Assembly: GCA_037447655.1 (NCBI GenBank)
Contig: JBBHKE010003430.1
Coordinates: 1-64,000, forward strand
DNA length: 64,000 nt
Source: Zygnema cylindricum
Lineage: Eukaryota; Streptophyta; Zygnematophyceae; Zygnematales; Zygnemataceae
Reading direction: 5' to 3'
Shown: piece by piece, positions 42,759 through 53,690 of the stretch
Layout: each line of letters begins with the position of its first letter
Position numbering within the stretch: the first letter of the stretch is position 1
Position numbers and translations under genes: made by a program
Notes under the pieces: generated by a model
The model's input: the letters and a program-made list of their open reading frames with translations, nothing else
Databases searched by the model: none
What the model was told of the DNA's origin: nothing

Positions 42759-43555
42759 TAATCTATTCTTATATTCCTCTTCCCACCGCTTAGAAATTGG
42801 GAATTGCTATATTTCTTTGGCGATATCTGTAGAACTGCTAAACAATTCCTTAGGAGATGATGTAGTATACACCGAGTAGCAACCAGACACTGGGACATTT
42901 GTCTTCCCCCGGTTTCATAAATCCAAAGGAGCCACCACTTTGGTTCCTTCCGGATTTTAGGGGTCTTGGACGGTACATTGTTCCTTCCACACGCTCAAAC
43001 TCATATTGAGCCGGTCCAAGTGGCCATTCCCAGCAGAATTTCGAATTGAGTCCCTTCCACCACCAAGAAGGGAAGCTCAATTTTCACCCGTTGGCCTCCA
43101 TCATCAGAAAACTCGATTTCCATGGCCTTGATTATTCCATGGATTGGTTGATTGCCGCTACTTACGATGCTTAAGCAGATATTGCTTGGGCAAAATTCAG
43201 GCCGAGGTTCCTCGGGCATTTTTTTGCAAAGCAGAGGTGGTAATGAGGTTGGGGAGAGCTGCGATGTCGACCACAGCGTCCTCGTATCCCCCGTAACCGT
43301 TGAGCGTCAAGTTCCCGGTCCGGTTCAGTATAATAGCCACTAATAAGGCTTTGTAGTCCCTATCCACTATAGGGGTTTTAGGATCGGTGGACAAAAATAA
43401 TGCGATTGGCGGATTGGTCATGTCTACCCCCCTCTTTCCAGAGTGGATCTCCTCTCCCAATGCCTGAATAAGGATTTCTTTAGACAGGTAATGGGAGGAT
43501 GCTAGAGTCTTCACGTGTGTGAGGGCATAGGGCATGAGGTGTCGCACTAGCATGA
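42759..43555 (-). pseudogene. G aspartic protease and linker
   Basis: The frame 43553-43197 (118 aa) ends with a protease-like block LTLNGYGGYEDAVVDIAALPNLITTSAL, split here as GYGGYEDAVVDI and AALPNLITTSAL. DIA (about 43268) stands where DTG/DSG is expected. The next frame (43219-43001) continues with IHGIIKAMEIEF, LPFLVVEGTQFEILLGMATW, matching the second half of a retropepsin (ILG motif). Stops and a shift lie between them. A poorly conserved linker (43000-42760) joins the methyltransferase. Confidence 0.65.
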
Positions 43556-44530
43556 CAACCAGTTTCGGAATGGGAGTGTGGCTTTCGGTGAAGATGGGGA
43601 TGAGTTCGGTTCTTGTAGATCTTGATCTTTTCCTTCTATCTCACTTTCGGAGCCTGAATCTTGGATTGGAGGTGTTTGGGGAGTGTTATTTTCCGGGCGT
43701 TTTGCCATATATCTCTCAAATTAGTCTCGATTGTCCTTTTTCTCTCGTTCCATTGACTCTTTTTCTCCCTGCTGTTTCTCGTTTTGGTAATTTTTGAAAC
43801 CGGGAGGCAATTTAGAATTGGGAGGAAGAGATGTGGGTTGATTGGGTTTGATTCCTAGGCCGATGTCGCTATTCAGCATTACTCCATTGTATATGGTATA
43901 CTGCCAATTGGTGCGGTTTGAGATGATTCTGTTCAGTTTGGAGTAATCTGTGCTGTCTGAAACACAGCTGTTTTTGAGGTAGTCTGTGGGTGTTTCCGTG
44001 AGTAATCCATGGCTGAAATAGGCTATGGACAACAGGTTCCGGCATGGAGGGCATTTGGGGGTTCCAAATCCCAGCCCTATAGGTCGTCATCGTTGGCACC
44101 CGCTATGCCTTGAAGCTTAAGCTCTGCAAGCTTCTGTAACAAGTCGTGTCTCTGCTTATGGAGTTGTTGCATTGCAGTAAGAGGAGCAGGTCGGGAAGAA
44201 GATCCCAAGCGGAGGGCAGCCAACTTTGCAGCCATGGCGGCTAGCTGCTGACTCTCCTGTTGTATGATGATCTTTGGCGTAAGCTTGGGAGAAGCAGCCG
44301 GGGCTCCTTTAGGTCTCTTCAGCGTGGACATAAGTAGGCGCCGCCAAAGGTAAAGAAGTTGGAGTGGGAGAGGGTTAACGATTGTTTCTCCTCCTCTAGT
44401 GAACAAAGCAAATTGCATCATTTCCTTCGCTACTCCATTTTTCCGGAAACATTGCCCTTCCTTTTGCCCTAGAAATCCACAAGCTTTGCACTTGGCGCCC
44501 TTGGTAGTATATTTACTCTAGATTTCGTTG
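43556..44530 (-). pseudogene. G nucleocapsid part of gag, interrupted by a T LTR fragment
   Basis: On the minus strand 44520-44400 reads CKACGFLGQKEGQC, a CCHC zinc knuckle with His changed to Gln. It is followed by a Pro/Ala/Lys/Gln-rich frame (44421-44077) with a heptad-like Leu/Gln stretch (QLAAMAAKLAAL, MQQLHKQRHDLLQKLAEL). A 148-bp T LTR fragment lies at 43887-44034, after which charged gag/pol linker frames lead to the protease. Confidence 0.55.
43887..44034 (+). repeat. T LTR end fragment in G gag
   Basis: The last 148 bp of a T LTR, in opposite orientation to T, from tatatggtatactgcc to GGCTATGGACAACA. No other LTR part or internal region adjoins it. Confidence 0.85.
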
Positions 44531-47500
44531 GAGATTTGAGCGGCATCAAAATTTGGGAGTTTGATTTGCCGCAACTGTGATTGGGACATCTTAGAGGTTT
44601 CGCTCCGGGGAGTTAGACAGTAAGTCTCTTTGGTTACCGGTGTCTTATCCTCCCCCCTCCCTCCGTTGTGCCTTTCTTGTTGTTTCAAGGTCATTTTTAC
44701 ACGTTCTTTCTCCCATTCCTAGAGTTTCAAAGCCAGCTCCGGTTTAAGTTTCCTGGTGTATTGCTTCCACCCATGACCCGGTTGTTGACAATTCATGCAA
44801 TTATAGAGGAATACTCGCTCATCTTCTCACAAAGCTAGTTCTGACTCGCTGTCAGTCACTTGCTTCCCTTTAAGCTTTCGCAAAGATTGAAGTTCTGCTT
44901 GTTCCTCCTTATTCAAGGAGGTTTCCCGGGCGAATCCTACCAAATTTGCTCAGGCTTTGCCAGTCACGGCCTTCTCCCTTCCCTCACAATGGAAGAAGTG
45001 ATCATATAATTTCATCGCCACCAGTGAGATTTCCTTAGGTGAGGGATTGATGTCCTAAATTGCCTTTCCGACAATCCAGTTATCTAAAGCAGTTTGCCTT
45101 GTCGGTCCGAATGAATTGTGGACAGCGATAAAGTAGTTGGTTGCCATTGCTGGAAGATCAATCGTGGACAATTTCGTTTTCTAACAAAGGCTTGAGAGTC
45201 GGTTGAAGAGAGTTTAGGAACCCTCAATCTTCAAGCATCGGAATTCCATGAATTCCTTGATTGTTGACTCATTCTTCACTGTGTAGAGGAGTCTCTAGTT
45301 GTTTGGCAGAGTTGTACAAGGGTAGGGATTAGCAACCATGCGGGTTGTTGCCTGGGCTGCCTGAAATGGCTTGCAGCTGGTTAACATAGGCACTTCCTTG
45401 TGTCTGCAGTTTCATGTCCTGGGTGAAGGTAGTGGTTACAAGGGTCGCAGCCACTGCCGCTAAGTCAGCCTCCGCTTATACAACTGACGCATTAAGGGTT
45501 GGATCCGAAATCTTGATGCTAGAAGCCATCAAAAGAGGTTGACGCTCCTTGTAATCTATCAACGCCCCTCTAGAAAGGTAGTTGACCATCATGGGGAAGA
45601 GGGTTGTCATCAAGTCATCCGTAATAGCTCCTCCCTTGTACTTGTTGATTTCGGATTGTGTGAAAGATTTCCACAACAACTCGAAATGTGAAAATGTGAT
45701 CCACGAGCTATCTCCTGTAAAGATCCGAATGTCTCCCATTTCTTTTTCTTCTTCTGCAGAATTGGTGAAATTGGAATAGTAAGGCCCGGTGGGGCTGACA
45801 AACTGAGCTGGCGAGATGACTCTAGTATCCTTTTCCTCGCGATCAGAACCGTGTCCTTCTCTGATAGAAGGTGCGGCCCCTGAAGTGTAAATCCCCCTCC
45901 CACAGAGGAAGTACCAGCGCTAGGAAGTATGGTTAGGGGAAGGATGTTCCCCACTATTCCTCTATATCTAGGAGAATATTGTGCCTCCGTGAGCACGGTC
46001 TCCACCGATGGAATGTGGAGACGAGGCTTGTTCAAAGGCTTCACTGGGATAGCCGGTTGTGGAGACGGGGAAGGAGATTGAAACGGAGACTGCGGAGCTC
46101 TTGTGAGGAAAGGTGTATGTCTCCTTGTTTACCTCCTAAAGGTCTTGGGAGGTGGAGTTCCGGAGCTGGAGGCAGGAGATCGTCGGTGAGGAAGTGAATA
46201 AGCAGGTCGGATTTGTAGGGTAACAATAGCACACCAGGCGACCCACGGACCGCTGCAGCAAGAGAAATAGATAGAGAAAGAGATGAGGCGGAACAGTCTC
46301 GGGGCTTTGTGGTGAGTCTTGGGGAGTGGGAGGAATAAGGCGGAGGAGGAGAAGGTGGGAGCTTCGGAGAGCCTGTAGGAGAAGTGGAAAGAGGTGTTGG
46401 TGCCCTCAAGGGAATGTGAATCCTCTCGTCAGGTTGTAACTCCACCGAAGCCTCCAAGGTAGTTGATACCTCCATTGAGACAAAGGTAGTGTCTCCTCTT
46501 AGAGCCGAAGCGAGTTCAGAAGGTAAATCTGCACCCAAACCCTTCATATTAGGTCCTGTGTTTTCCTCCCCTTTACGCGGAAGAGGAGGCTCTCGGCTTG
46601 TTTTCAAGAACAAAATGTCGCGCTGAGCGTTGGCAAGAGGAGAGGTCTCCACCGCTAGTGCTTCTGAATGTGGCTCTATCTTTTATGTAAGAGGAATCTT
46701 CCCGCTAAAAATCCCACTTGTCCGATGCCGAGCTTCCTTGATAAGCCTCAATTCATGTTCCCAAGCCTTTCTTCTTTCTTCCTCTAAGGCCTCCCAATCT
46801 ACCGTGGCGGGTCTGGCCCTCGCCGTATCCTATCGTTGGGATTTTAGAACCTCCACTAGTTCCTTGGCTTTTTCGACCACTTTAGTGAAATCGGCTATCC
46901 CCACCCCTGAGATTTCGGGATCATTGGATCAGGCCCGCCACCATCCATCGGACAAATCTTCTGGCCGCATACTTAGAACCTCTAGATCAGTTTGTTTGGG
47001 ATCACGATAGGGGGGATCACGAGGTGGTGTAGGAGCTGGTTTCTCGGTTGATGCGGACAAAAGAGTTGGGGAAGTCTCCTCCTTGGGAAGCAGTGCAAAT
47101 CTCCCCTTACTGTCACGGTGGTCAAACCTCTTTCCCCTCAATAGATCTCATGCTTCCCTCTCGATACCCCCTTCTCCTCTACGATGCCGCAACGAGGCAC
47201 GCCCCTACAAAGGTCTGCTAGATGCGTTGTCTTGAAAGGAAGATGGGGGAGGGCGAGAATAGGGAGCTTTCTGTGACTAGTCCTGAACCGACTGTGATAG
47301 CTGCTCTCCGAAGAACTGATCAAAATCTCCACCACCCCTCCCACTGGTCTAACCACTCTGACTCGATTTGTCCGAGCCACTCTTTGTACCAACTCCTTCT
47401 TCACCTTGAGCTCATGGAGGTCGTGAAAGGCAAAGAGTTCCTTAAGACTTGGGCAACGTGGATCCGTCAAAACCGTAGGGTCAATCTGGATCTTGGCCCG

Positions 47501-47935
47501 AGGAAATTTGGATCTGGTGTGTATCCCTACCTCCGAAAGTGGACCCAAATGGGGTTCCCTCTATGCTTGACACTTTTGCCGGGCCCTAAGAGACACTCGG
47601 TTCCTTTCTTGGGCCTAAGCCCGGCTTTTTTCCGTTCCTCAACATAGACCCTAGCGGCCTCCGCCAGGGAAGGGTAGTGTTCGGGAGTCAGACGGGGAGG
47701 AGGAGGACGAGAAGAAGCACCAGCGGATTCCTTGAACAGAGAATCAAAGATAATATCCATGGGTTTAAACTCCTCAGACCTTTGAGACTGTCTCTCCGGT
47801 ACAACCCTCTCCTGCTAACCCTGCTCTTTAGATCTATTATCGGGAGTCTCTCCTCCCACCATGATGACAGAGGTAACGAGAGGAATAATAGGAATGTCAC
47901 TAAAGCTCACTTCCAAAAAGAGAGCTTCCAAAGTT
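44531..47935 (-). pseudogene. G gag, long and disrupted
   Basis: A chain of minus-strand frames. 47935-47527 is the N-terminus (EALFLEVSFSD, then MDIIFDSLFKESAGASS). 47548-47138, 47141-46929 and 46652-46041 are Pro/Ser-rich with SPKLPPSPPPPYSS. 46044-45610 and 45739-45476 follow, the last resembling a capsid region (WITFSHFELLWKSFTQSEINKYKGG). A knuckle CMNCQQPGHGWKQY with the last Cys lost is near 44800. Position between 5' LTR and protease, strand and knuckles make this gag; the sequence itself matches no family I can name. Total length, over 1000 codons, is large for a Ty3 Gag. Stops and frameshifts are frequent. Confidence 0.55.
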
Positions 47936-48009
47936 AAATCTCCTATCCCCTCTAATCTGAGCAGACAAGTGTTGCTTTTCAGTACTGTACTTTGTCTACG
48001 GAAAGTTTA

Positions 48010-48416
48010 TCGCATTTGTTCCATCAAAACCCATTGTCCTTATCCAGGGGGTTTCAGCTTACTCCGGAGAAGTAACTCCAAAGCAAAGAAAACTCCAGCT
48101 GAAAACACAAATGCACTACCATGTAGATATATATACAAATAAATATGATTCGCTTTCCAATTTCAACAATATCACCTTGCCCATGAAAAGAGAATAAATG
48201 ATAAAAAATGTGAAACATAGCGAAGCGAGCTCAACATACCCTGCAATCAACGATGAAAATTAGAAAAAGGCGACCCCTCTCATGATAATATCGTCAAAAA
48301 AAATTGGTACTCCTGTAACCTTCGGTGTCCGCAGCTCGGAACCAACGAGACTCTTCTCGGTTCATAACAGCAAAAAAGTCAAAAATCACCCAAAAAGGAA
48401 GATAGTGCCAACTACC
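48010..48416 (-). repeat. G 5' LTR, part 1
   Basis: Matches 25656-26060 (gaagtaactccaaagcaaag, gatgaaaattagaaaaaggcgacccctct). It stops at 48416, where B is inserted with a ctacc duplication, and resumes at 58970. Confidence 0.78.
48412..48416. other. B target-site duplication, left copy
   Basis: ctacc, repeated at 58965-58969. The uninterrupted LTR at 26050-26075 reads gtgccaaccacccgcccgg. Confidence 0.85.
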
Positions 48417-49424
48417 TGAAACTCTGAGACCTCCATTGGCCCTCAGAGTAGGCAGATCCAAAGAAGCTAATCTAGATAGTGCCGACTCCAAACTTGATAT
48501 AAACCCAAATAAGTGACCACTTGACAGTCAGAACCCCAATATAGATCCACCCTTGTGAAATAACACTTTCTGTGTGCTCAGTTCCACCACAGAATGCAAA
48601 GTTTGAATATGAGATTTGGACACATTAGCCCACTTTGACTTTCCCTTAGAAGTGCACCCACCCTGGCGCACAAAAACAAAGACCGACTACACCCCTGTGT
48701 AGCCTGGACTCCCTTGAGTCTGCAGCAAAAAGAATCACTCAAAATGGTCAAGTAAATTGATAGTTATGGCCGGCCAAAGTTTGCCATTTATACGGGGTGC
48801 TCTCAAGGAGAGGCAGCTACCTACCCAAAATTTTCTAAGTCCTATTCCCCCTCTAAAACTCTATCTACTAAAGTACGGCACCAATCAAATTACTATGTCG
48901 TACAGAAAAGTATAGGTGCCGGTGTACTTTCTGTACGGCCATTGTACGACATGGCCAAAATGTCGACACGTGTCAAATAAGGATTAGTTTCTGTAATCTC
49001 TGAAATTCCTGTAATCCAATGTTATCACTCCACGTGTCATCTGACGTGGCAAAGACCGTAAAACGCCAAAAATGCATTTTTCGTGATCGCGCCGCCTATC
49101 GTGGTCGCCGATCAAAACCGGCTATAATCCTAGACGGTGAAATTCGATGCGCGGTATTTGTTTCGCTATCAAAACAAATGCGCGGTATCCGTTCTTTCCC
49201 CATACAGTACTTCGTACTAAATAACAGTGTATCTATGCACTAAGTATCTATTCGCCGTTAAACGAATTAATCTACATGTAACGATTTATATATTTATCAA
49301 ACCCAATATATCGTAATATGTTTCCTAAACCTAACGGCTAGAGCTAACGGCTAATGCAAATTGACGTACGGCAGAGACCAGGATCAATTTCTAGGTCCGC
49401 CAACTTACTTTAGGTAAGTCTACC
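48417..49424 (-). repeat. B 3' LTR, outer part
   Basis: TGAAACTCTGAGACCTCCATTGG to gtaagtctacc; it continues at 55630 after C. It carries a CACGTG box and a T-arm-like motif near 49380. Confidence 0.88.
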
Positions 49425-50314
49425 TGAAATTTTGTGGTCTCCATTGACCCACAGAATGAGCAGCCTATGTAAAGCCTCTAGGATAATATTTGCGCCTCTA
49501 CTTTCCCGCTGAATAAGCGCCGCCCAGGCACACAAATATTCTGACCACTCTCACCCTTGTGAGGACAAGACTCCCCTGAGTCAAACGCAAAAAAAATCAC
49601 TGAATTTGCTCACCTGAGCAGTAAGTTATGGCTGGTCAAAGATGACATTTATAGTTACAAGCTCTCTTAGAGAGAGAGGTACCTAAATATTACTAAGTCT
49701 CGGTCTGCCTACTCACGACTACCTACTATTAAACCCTAGTCCAATAGGAACACTATAAAGTACAAGAAGGTACAATGGGCGATGTACTTATTGTACAACT
49801 ATTGTACGACAAGGTCTACAAGGTGACACCTGTCATATCGGAAGCCATGGTTCCTCCTCCCATCTTCTCCGGTATCAAATAATGTGGCGCCACGTGGCAC
49901 CGCGTGACGCTATATCCGTATGCCGCCGAAAAGCTCACTTTGCGTGGCGGCTATAATGCCGGCCGTCCGATCAAAACATATTTTACACGGTTCAGATTCG
50001 CGTACATGCAGAAATTGCTCATTTTGGTTAGTCTGCTTTTAATTAGTTGTTTTGTTAATGTTTATATATTTATGAAACCTGTCACGTGAATCGTTTCGTA
50101 ACGCCTTAATGGTTAAGGCGTTAGGCTATAAAGAATCTAGAGGTCACATGTTCAAATCTAGACCTAGGCACCATTTTAGCCAAAATACCCTTAACTGCAA
50201 AAACTGCCACTTTCTAAATATGGCGGCAGCCATGGCGCGCCTTTGATCCTTACTCTCTTTCTTTAAAACAAAACTAAAATAGGGAAGTGAACTATTTATT
50301 ACCTCTTTTCAACA
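49425..50314 (-). repeat. C 3' LTR
   Basis: 890 bp, plus-strand TGAAATTTTGTGGTC ... TTTTCAACA. It nearly equals 54744-55629. Confidence 0.9.
50098..50173 (+). other. tRNA-like motif with perfect hairpin in C LTR
   Basis: AACGCCTTAA and TTAAGGCGTT form a perfect 10-bp stem around TGG (50100-50122). The region also reads like a tRNA: A-box-like taatggttaagg, B-box-like tgttcaaatct 40 bases on, and a terminal gcacca. No cloverleaf acceptor stem is obvious, so a working tRNA is not claimed. The same motif is at 55418-55493. Confidence 0.55.
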
Positions 50315-50333
50315 CTCCCCTTAATTCCTAGTC
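50315..50333 (-). other. C polypurine tract
   Basis: Minus-strand gactaggaattaaggggag directly before TGTTGAAAAG. Confidence 0.8.
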
Positions 50334-52433
50334 ACTTTTCAATTTTAATCCACAAATTTCTCTGCAATAAATCAACTTAGGGGAAGGCACTGCTTTTGTC
50401 ATCATGTCTGCAATCATTTCTCTATCAGTTTGATGAACCAGTTTAATAATTTTATTTTCTACCTTCTCTCTGACAAAGCTTAGTCTAATATCCATATGCT
50501 TAGCTTTGAAGTGATGTTTCGGATTAGCTGCAATCGAGATAGCAGCTTGATTATCACAAAAAACATTTTGAGTTCCAGACTTCATGAACCCAAGTTCTTC
50601 AAGAAGAGATTTAACCCACATTAATTCTTTGGTGGCAGCACAGGAAGCCATGTATTCAGCCTCCATAGTGGACTGAGCAACTACTTTTTGTTGCTTGCTA
50701 CTCCAACAACATGCACCGGATCCAATTTGCAACACATATCCAGTCGTACACCTCCTTAAAGGCACAATTCCATAACTAGCATCACTCCAAGTGGTGATGT
50801 CAGTGTGCTCCCCTCCCAAATGCAACCATAATTCCCTTGTCCCCACCAGATACCTCATCACCCTTTTGGCAGCCTCCCAATCTCTCTTTCTTGGTTCATT
50901 TAGATTTCTACTAAGGACACCTACAGCTGCAGCTATATCTGGACCGGTACAGTTCATAAATTAAATTAAACTGCCTACAATCTGTCGATAAGGGATATTT
51001 TCCATAAATTTTCTTTTTATCTCGTCCATCTCATCATTAATGATGAATATTCCTCCCTCTTCACTCCCCTCACTCACTTTCTTCAAATCCATGGGAGTAG
51101 TACATCCGTTTGCTTTCTCCATTTGAAATTTTTCTAGCATATTACCGATTGCTTCTTTTTGAGTGAGTCTTATAATTCTATTCCCTCTATCTCTCTCCAT
51201 CTGAATTCCCAAAATGTACTTTGCTTCGCCAAGATCTTTCATATCAAAACTGCTTCTAAGATCCCGTTTTAGTTTGTTAATTTTATCTAAGGACTTGCTT
51301 AAGACCAACAAATCATCCACATAAATAGCAATAAATATCACTCCATTCTCATCCTCAAATAAATATATAGAGTGATTTGAACTAATTGTGATATACCCCA
51401 AACCGGTCAGAAATTCGTCGAGCTTTATATTCCACTGTCGCGGGGCTTGCTTAAGCCCATAGAGTGATTTTATCAGTTTGCAAACTTTGTTTTCTTCCCC
51501 ACTTTTCACGAATCCTTCCGGTTGCCTCATGTAAATTTCTTCTTCCAACTCTCCGTGCAAAAAGGCAGTTTTAATATCCATCTGGTGGATTTCCATATCC
51601 TCCGTTGCGGCTATACTTAAAAGGATTCTAACAGAAGGAAATCTGACTACAGGTGCAAAGGTTTTTTCGTAGTCTATCCCCTTTTTCTGTGTATAACCTT
51701 TTGGAACTAACCTAGCTTTGTACCTCTCAATGGTATTATCCGCGTTTAATTTAAGTTTAAACACCCACTTACATCCGATCGGTTTTCGGTCCGGTGGACA
51801 ATCTACCAACTCCCATGTATTGGCTTCCATGATAGAGGCCATTTCTTCATTTATAGTTGTGATCCACCGGCTACTTTCTGGAGTGTTTATGGCCTCTAAG
51901 TATGTTTGAGGTTCATCTGGGTGAGACATCTTTGTGAGTTGGTTATTTACTTGTCTTTCTTGAAGTCGTTTACTACTTCTTCTTCCCCCTTCAAAATCGG
52001 ACGCCGGTATGGAAGGCATCCTTGGGTTTCGTTTTGGGAAATTTTCAGCTTCCCTATCTTCCAATTCCGGTGTCTCGTCAAGTTCCTCATCGGTTTCCAC
52101 TTCGTATTGTGGCGTTGCCTCGGATGTTGTCCTTTCCTCCTTCTCCTTTCGTAGATCTGCAGATTTTTCTTTTTCTCCCTCTTCCTTCTCTTCATTTTCA
52201 AAGTCAAAGTCAGAAAACTGATCCGTTTCAAATCTGATTTTGACTTCCTTATTATATTTGAATGGATCAATGGACTTCTCTTCATTCATCACCACTATGT
52301 GTTTTACCAAAATTATATCTATCTTTTTCAAGTCATACACTCGGTTTCCTTTTGTGCTCTCATCATATCCTACAAGATATCCTGGTTTCCCTCTTCCCTC
52401 TAACTTCCATTTAGTCTTATTGGAATCGAAACT
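50328..52433 (-). pseudogene. C linker, RT and RNase H
   Basis: One long frame (52340-50961, 459 aa) holds the end of integrase, a Glu/Lys-rich linker with FEGGRRSSKRLQ, and [39 protein letters not shown] and YVDDLLVLSKS. A TAA replaces the Tyr of SLIYF at about 50958. RNase H (50957-50328) follows in frame with TTWSDASYG, STMEAEYMASC, FCDNQAAISI and HMDIRLSFVRE. Apart from that stop the catalytic residues are kept. Confidence 0.9.
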
Positions 52434-53690
52434 CTAGACTTGACTTCCGAACACTCTCAAACTAGACAAATCAGGCTTTCTTCCTGTCCACCTCTCATAC
52501 GGAGTTTCCTCCTTATTTGCTGAAGTTAGGACTCTATTTTTGATGAAATTAGCATAGTTCATAGACTCAGCCCAAAACTGCAGCCCTATCCTCTTATCAC
52601 TTAACATACATCTGGACATATCTCCTAAAGTTCTATTCACTCTTTGTGCTACTCCATTTTGTTCCCGATTAAAGGGAACAGTTTTCTCATGATGAATTCC
52701 TTCTTCTTTAAGATATTCTTCAAAATCCCTTGAGGTGTATTCTTTCCCATTATCACTTCTTATCTCTTTTATTGAGGTTTCATGTAGCTTTTCACTCCAT
52801 ACTTTATACTCTTTGAAACATCTTAATACCTCTGACTTATGTCTGAGAAAGTATACCTTCGTGTATCTAGACCAATCATCTGTGATAGTTAACATCCATC
52901 TTATCCCCCCATGTGAGGCATACCTAGCAGGTCCCCAAACATCAGTGTGAACTAGATCTAATACTTTCTCTCTCCTAAATGTGGTTGCGTTTGGAAATGG
53001 AAGTCTATGAATCTTCCCTTGGGCACATCCACTACAATCATCAAAGGTCTCATCATCTTCAAAAGAAATACCCTCCACTATTCCATTTTTCTTCATTTTC
53101 TTTAATCTATCTAGATGCACATGCCCCAACCTTTTATGCCAAAGCATCATCTCACTTGCACACGAGTAGAAAACACTCTTTTCATTGCAAAGTACAAATC
53201 TGAACATTCCTTGACTGCCCTTCTCAGCTATGAAATAAACCTCATTATCAAAGCTTGCTGTGAAGATTCCTTTCCTAGTTCCTATTTCAAACTCATTTTC
53301 ATCTAGGACAGTTGTTGAGACTAGGTTCTTGCTAAGTTGTGGAATGTAAAGAACGTCTGAGAGTGTTACAAATGAGGCCTTTCCATCAACTTGAACCTTC
53401 AAGTCAACAATTCCAACAAGACTTGTGGTTTCTACTCTACCATCTCCGTACTCTATCTCAACTGTTGGGATCTTTCTCAGTTTAGTGAACCACCGCTTAT
53501 ATTTGCACATATGCATTCAAGCCCCTGAGTCTATGATCCACCCATCCTCGGGTGGATCCCTCTTACCTCCGAAAGCACACTTTTGTCTCCGTGGAATGTC
53601 GACATGATTTTCAGTGTTTTTTGGATTAAGAAGAAGCTCCTCAAGCTCCTCTTCAGGTTCAGTTTTTTCTTCCACTTCCTCATCAACAAC
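52434..53690 (-). pseudogene. C protease, pre-integrase and integrase
   Basis: Protease reads GWIIDSGA followed by TGA (about 53517), then a 360-residue frame (53516-52434). It has LWHKRLGHVHLDRL and CSGCAQGK, HTDVWGPARY, SDNGKEYTSRDF and NGVAQRVNRT. In the last motif the catalytic Glu is Gln, so integrase would be dead even without stops. A TAG ends the frame at FGSQV (52434). Confidence 0.9.

Noticed and set aside
46630-47937. Plus-strand open frames of 77-141 codons opposite G gag
   Set aside because: They mirror the Pro/Ser-rich minus-strand frames, have no domain and change frame without pattern.
50098-50173. Functional tRNA gene in the C LTR
   Set aside because: Box-like motifs and gcacca are present, but I could not form a proper acceptor stem or anticodon arm, and the motif is repeated with the LTR.
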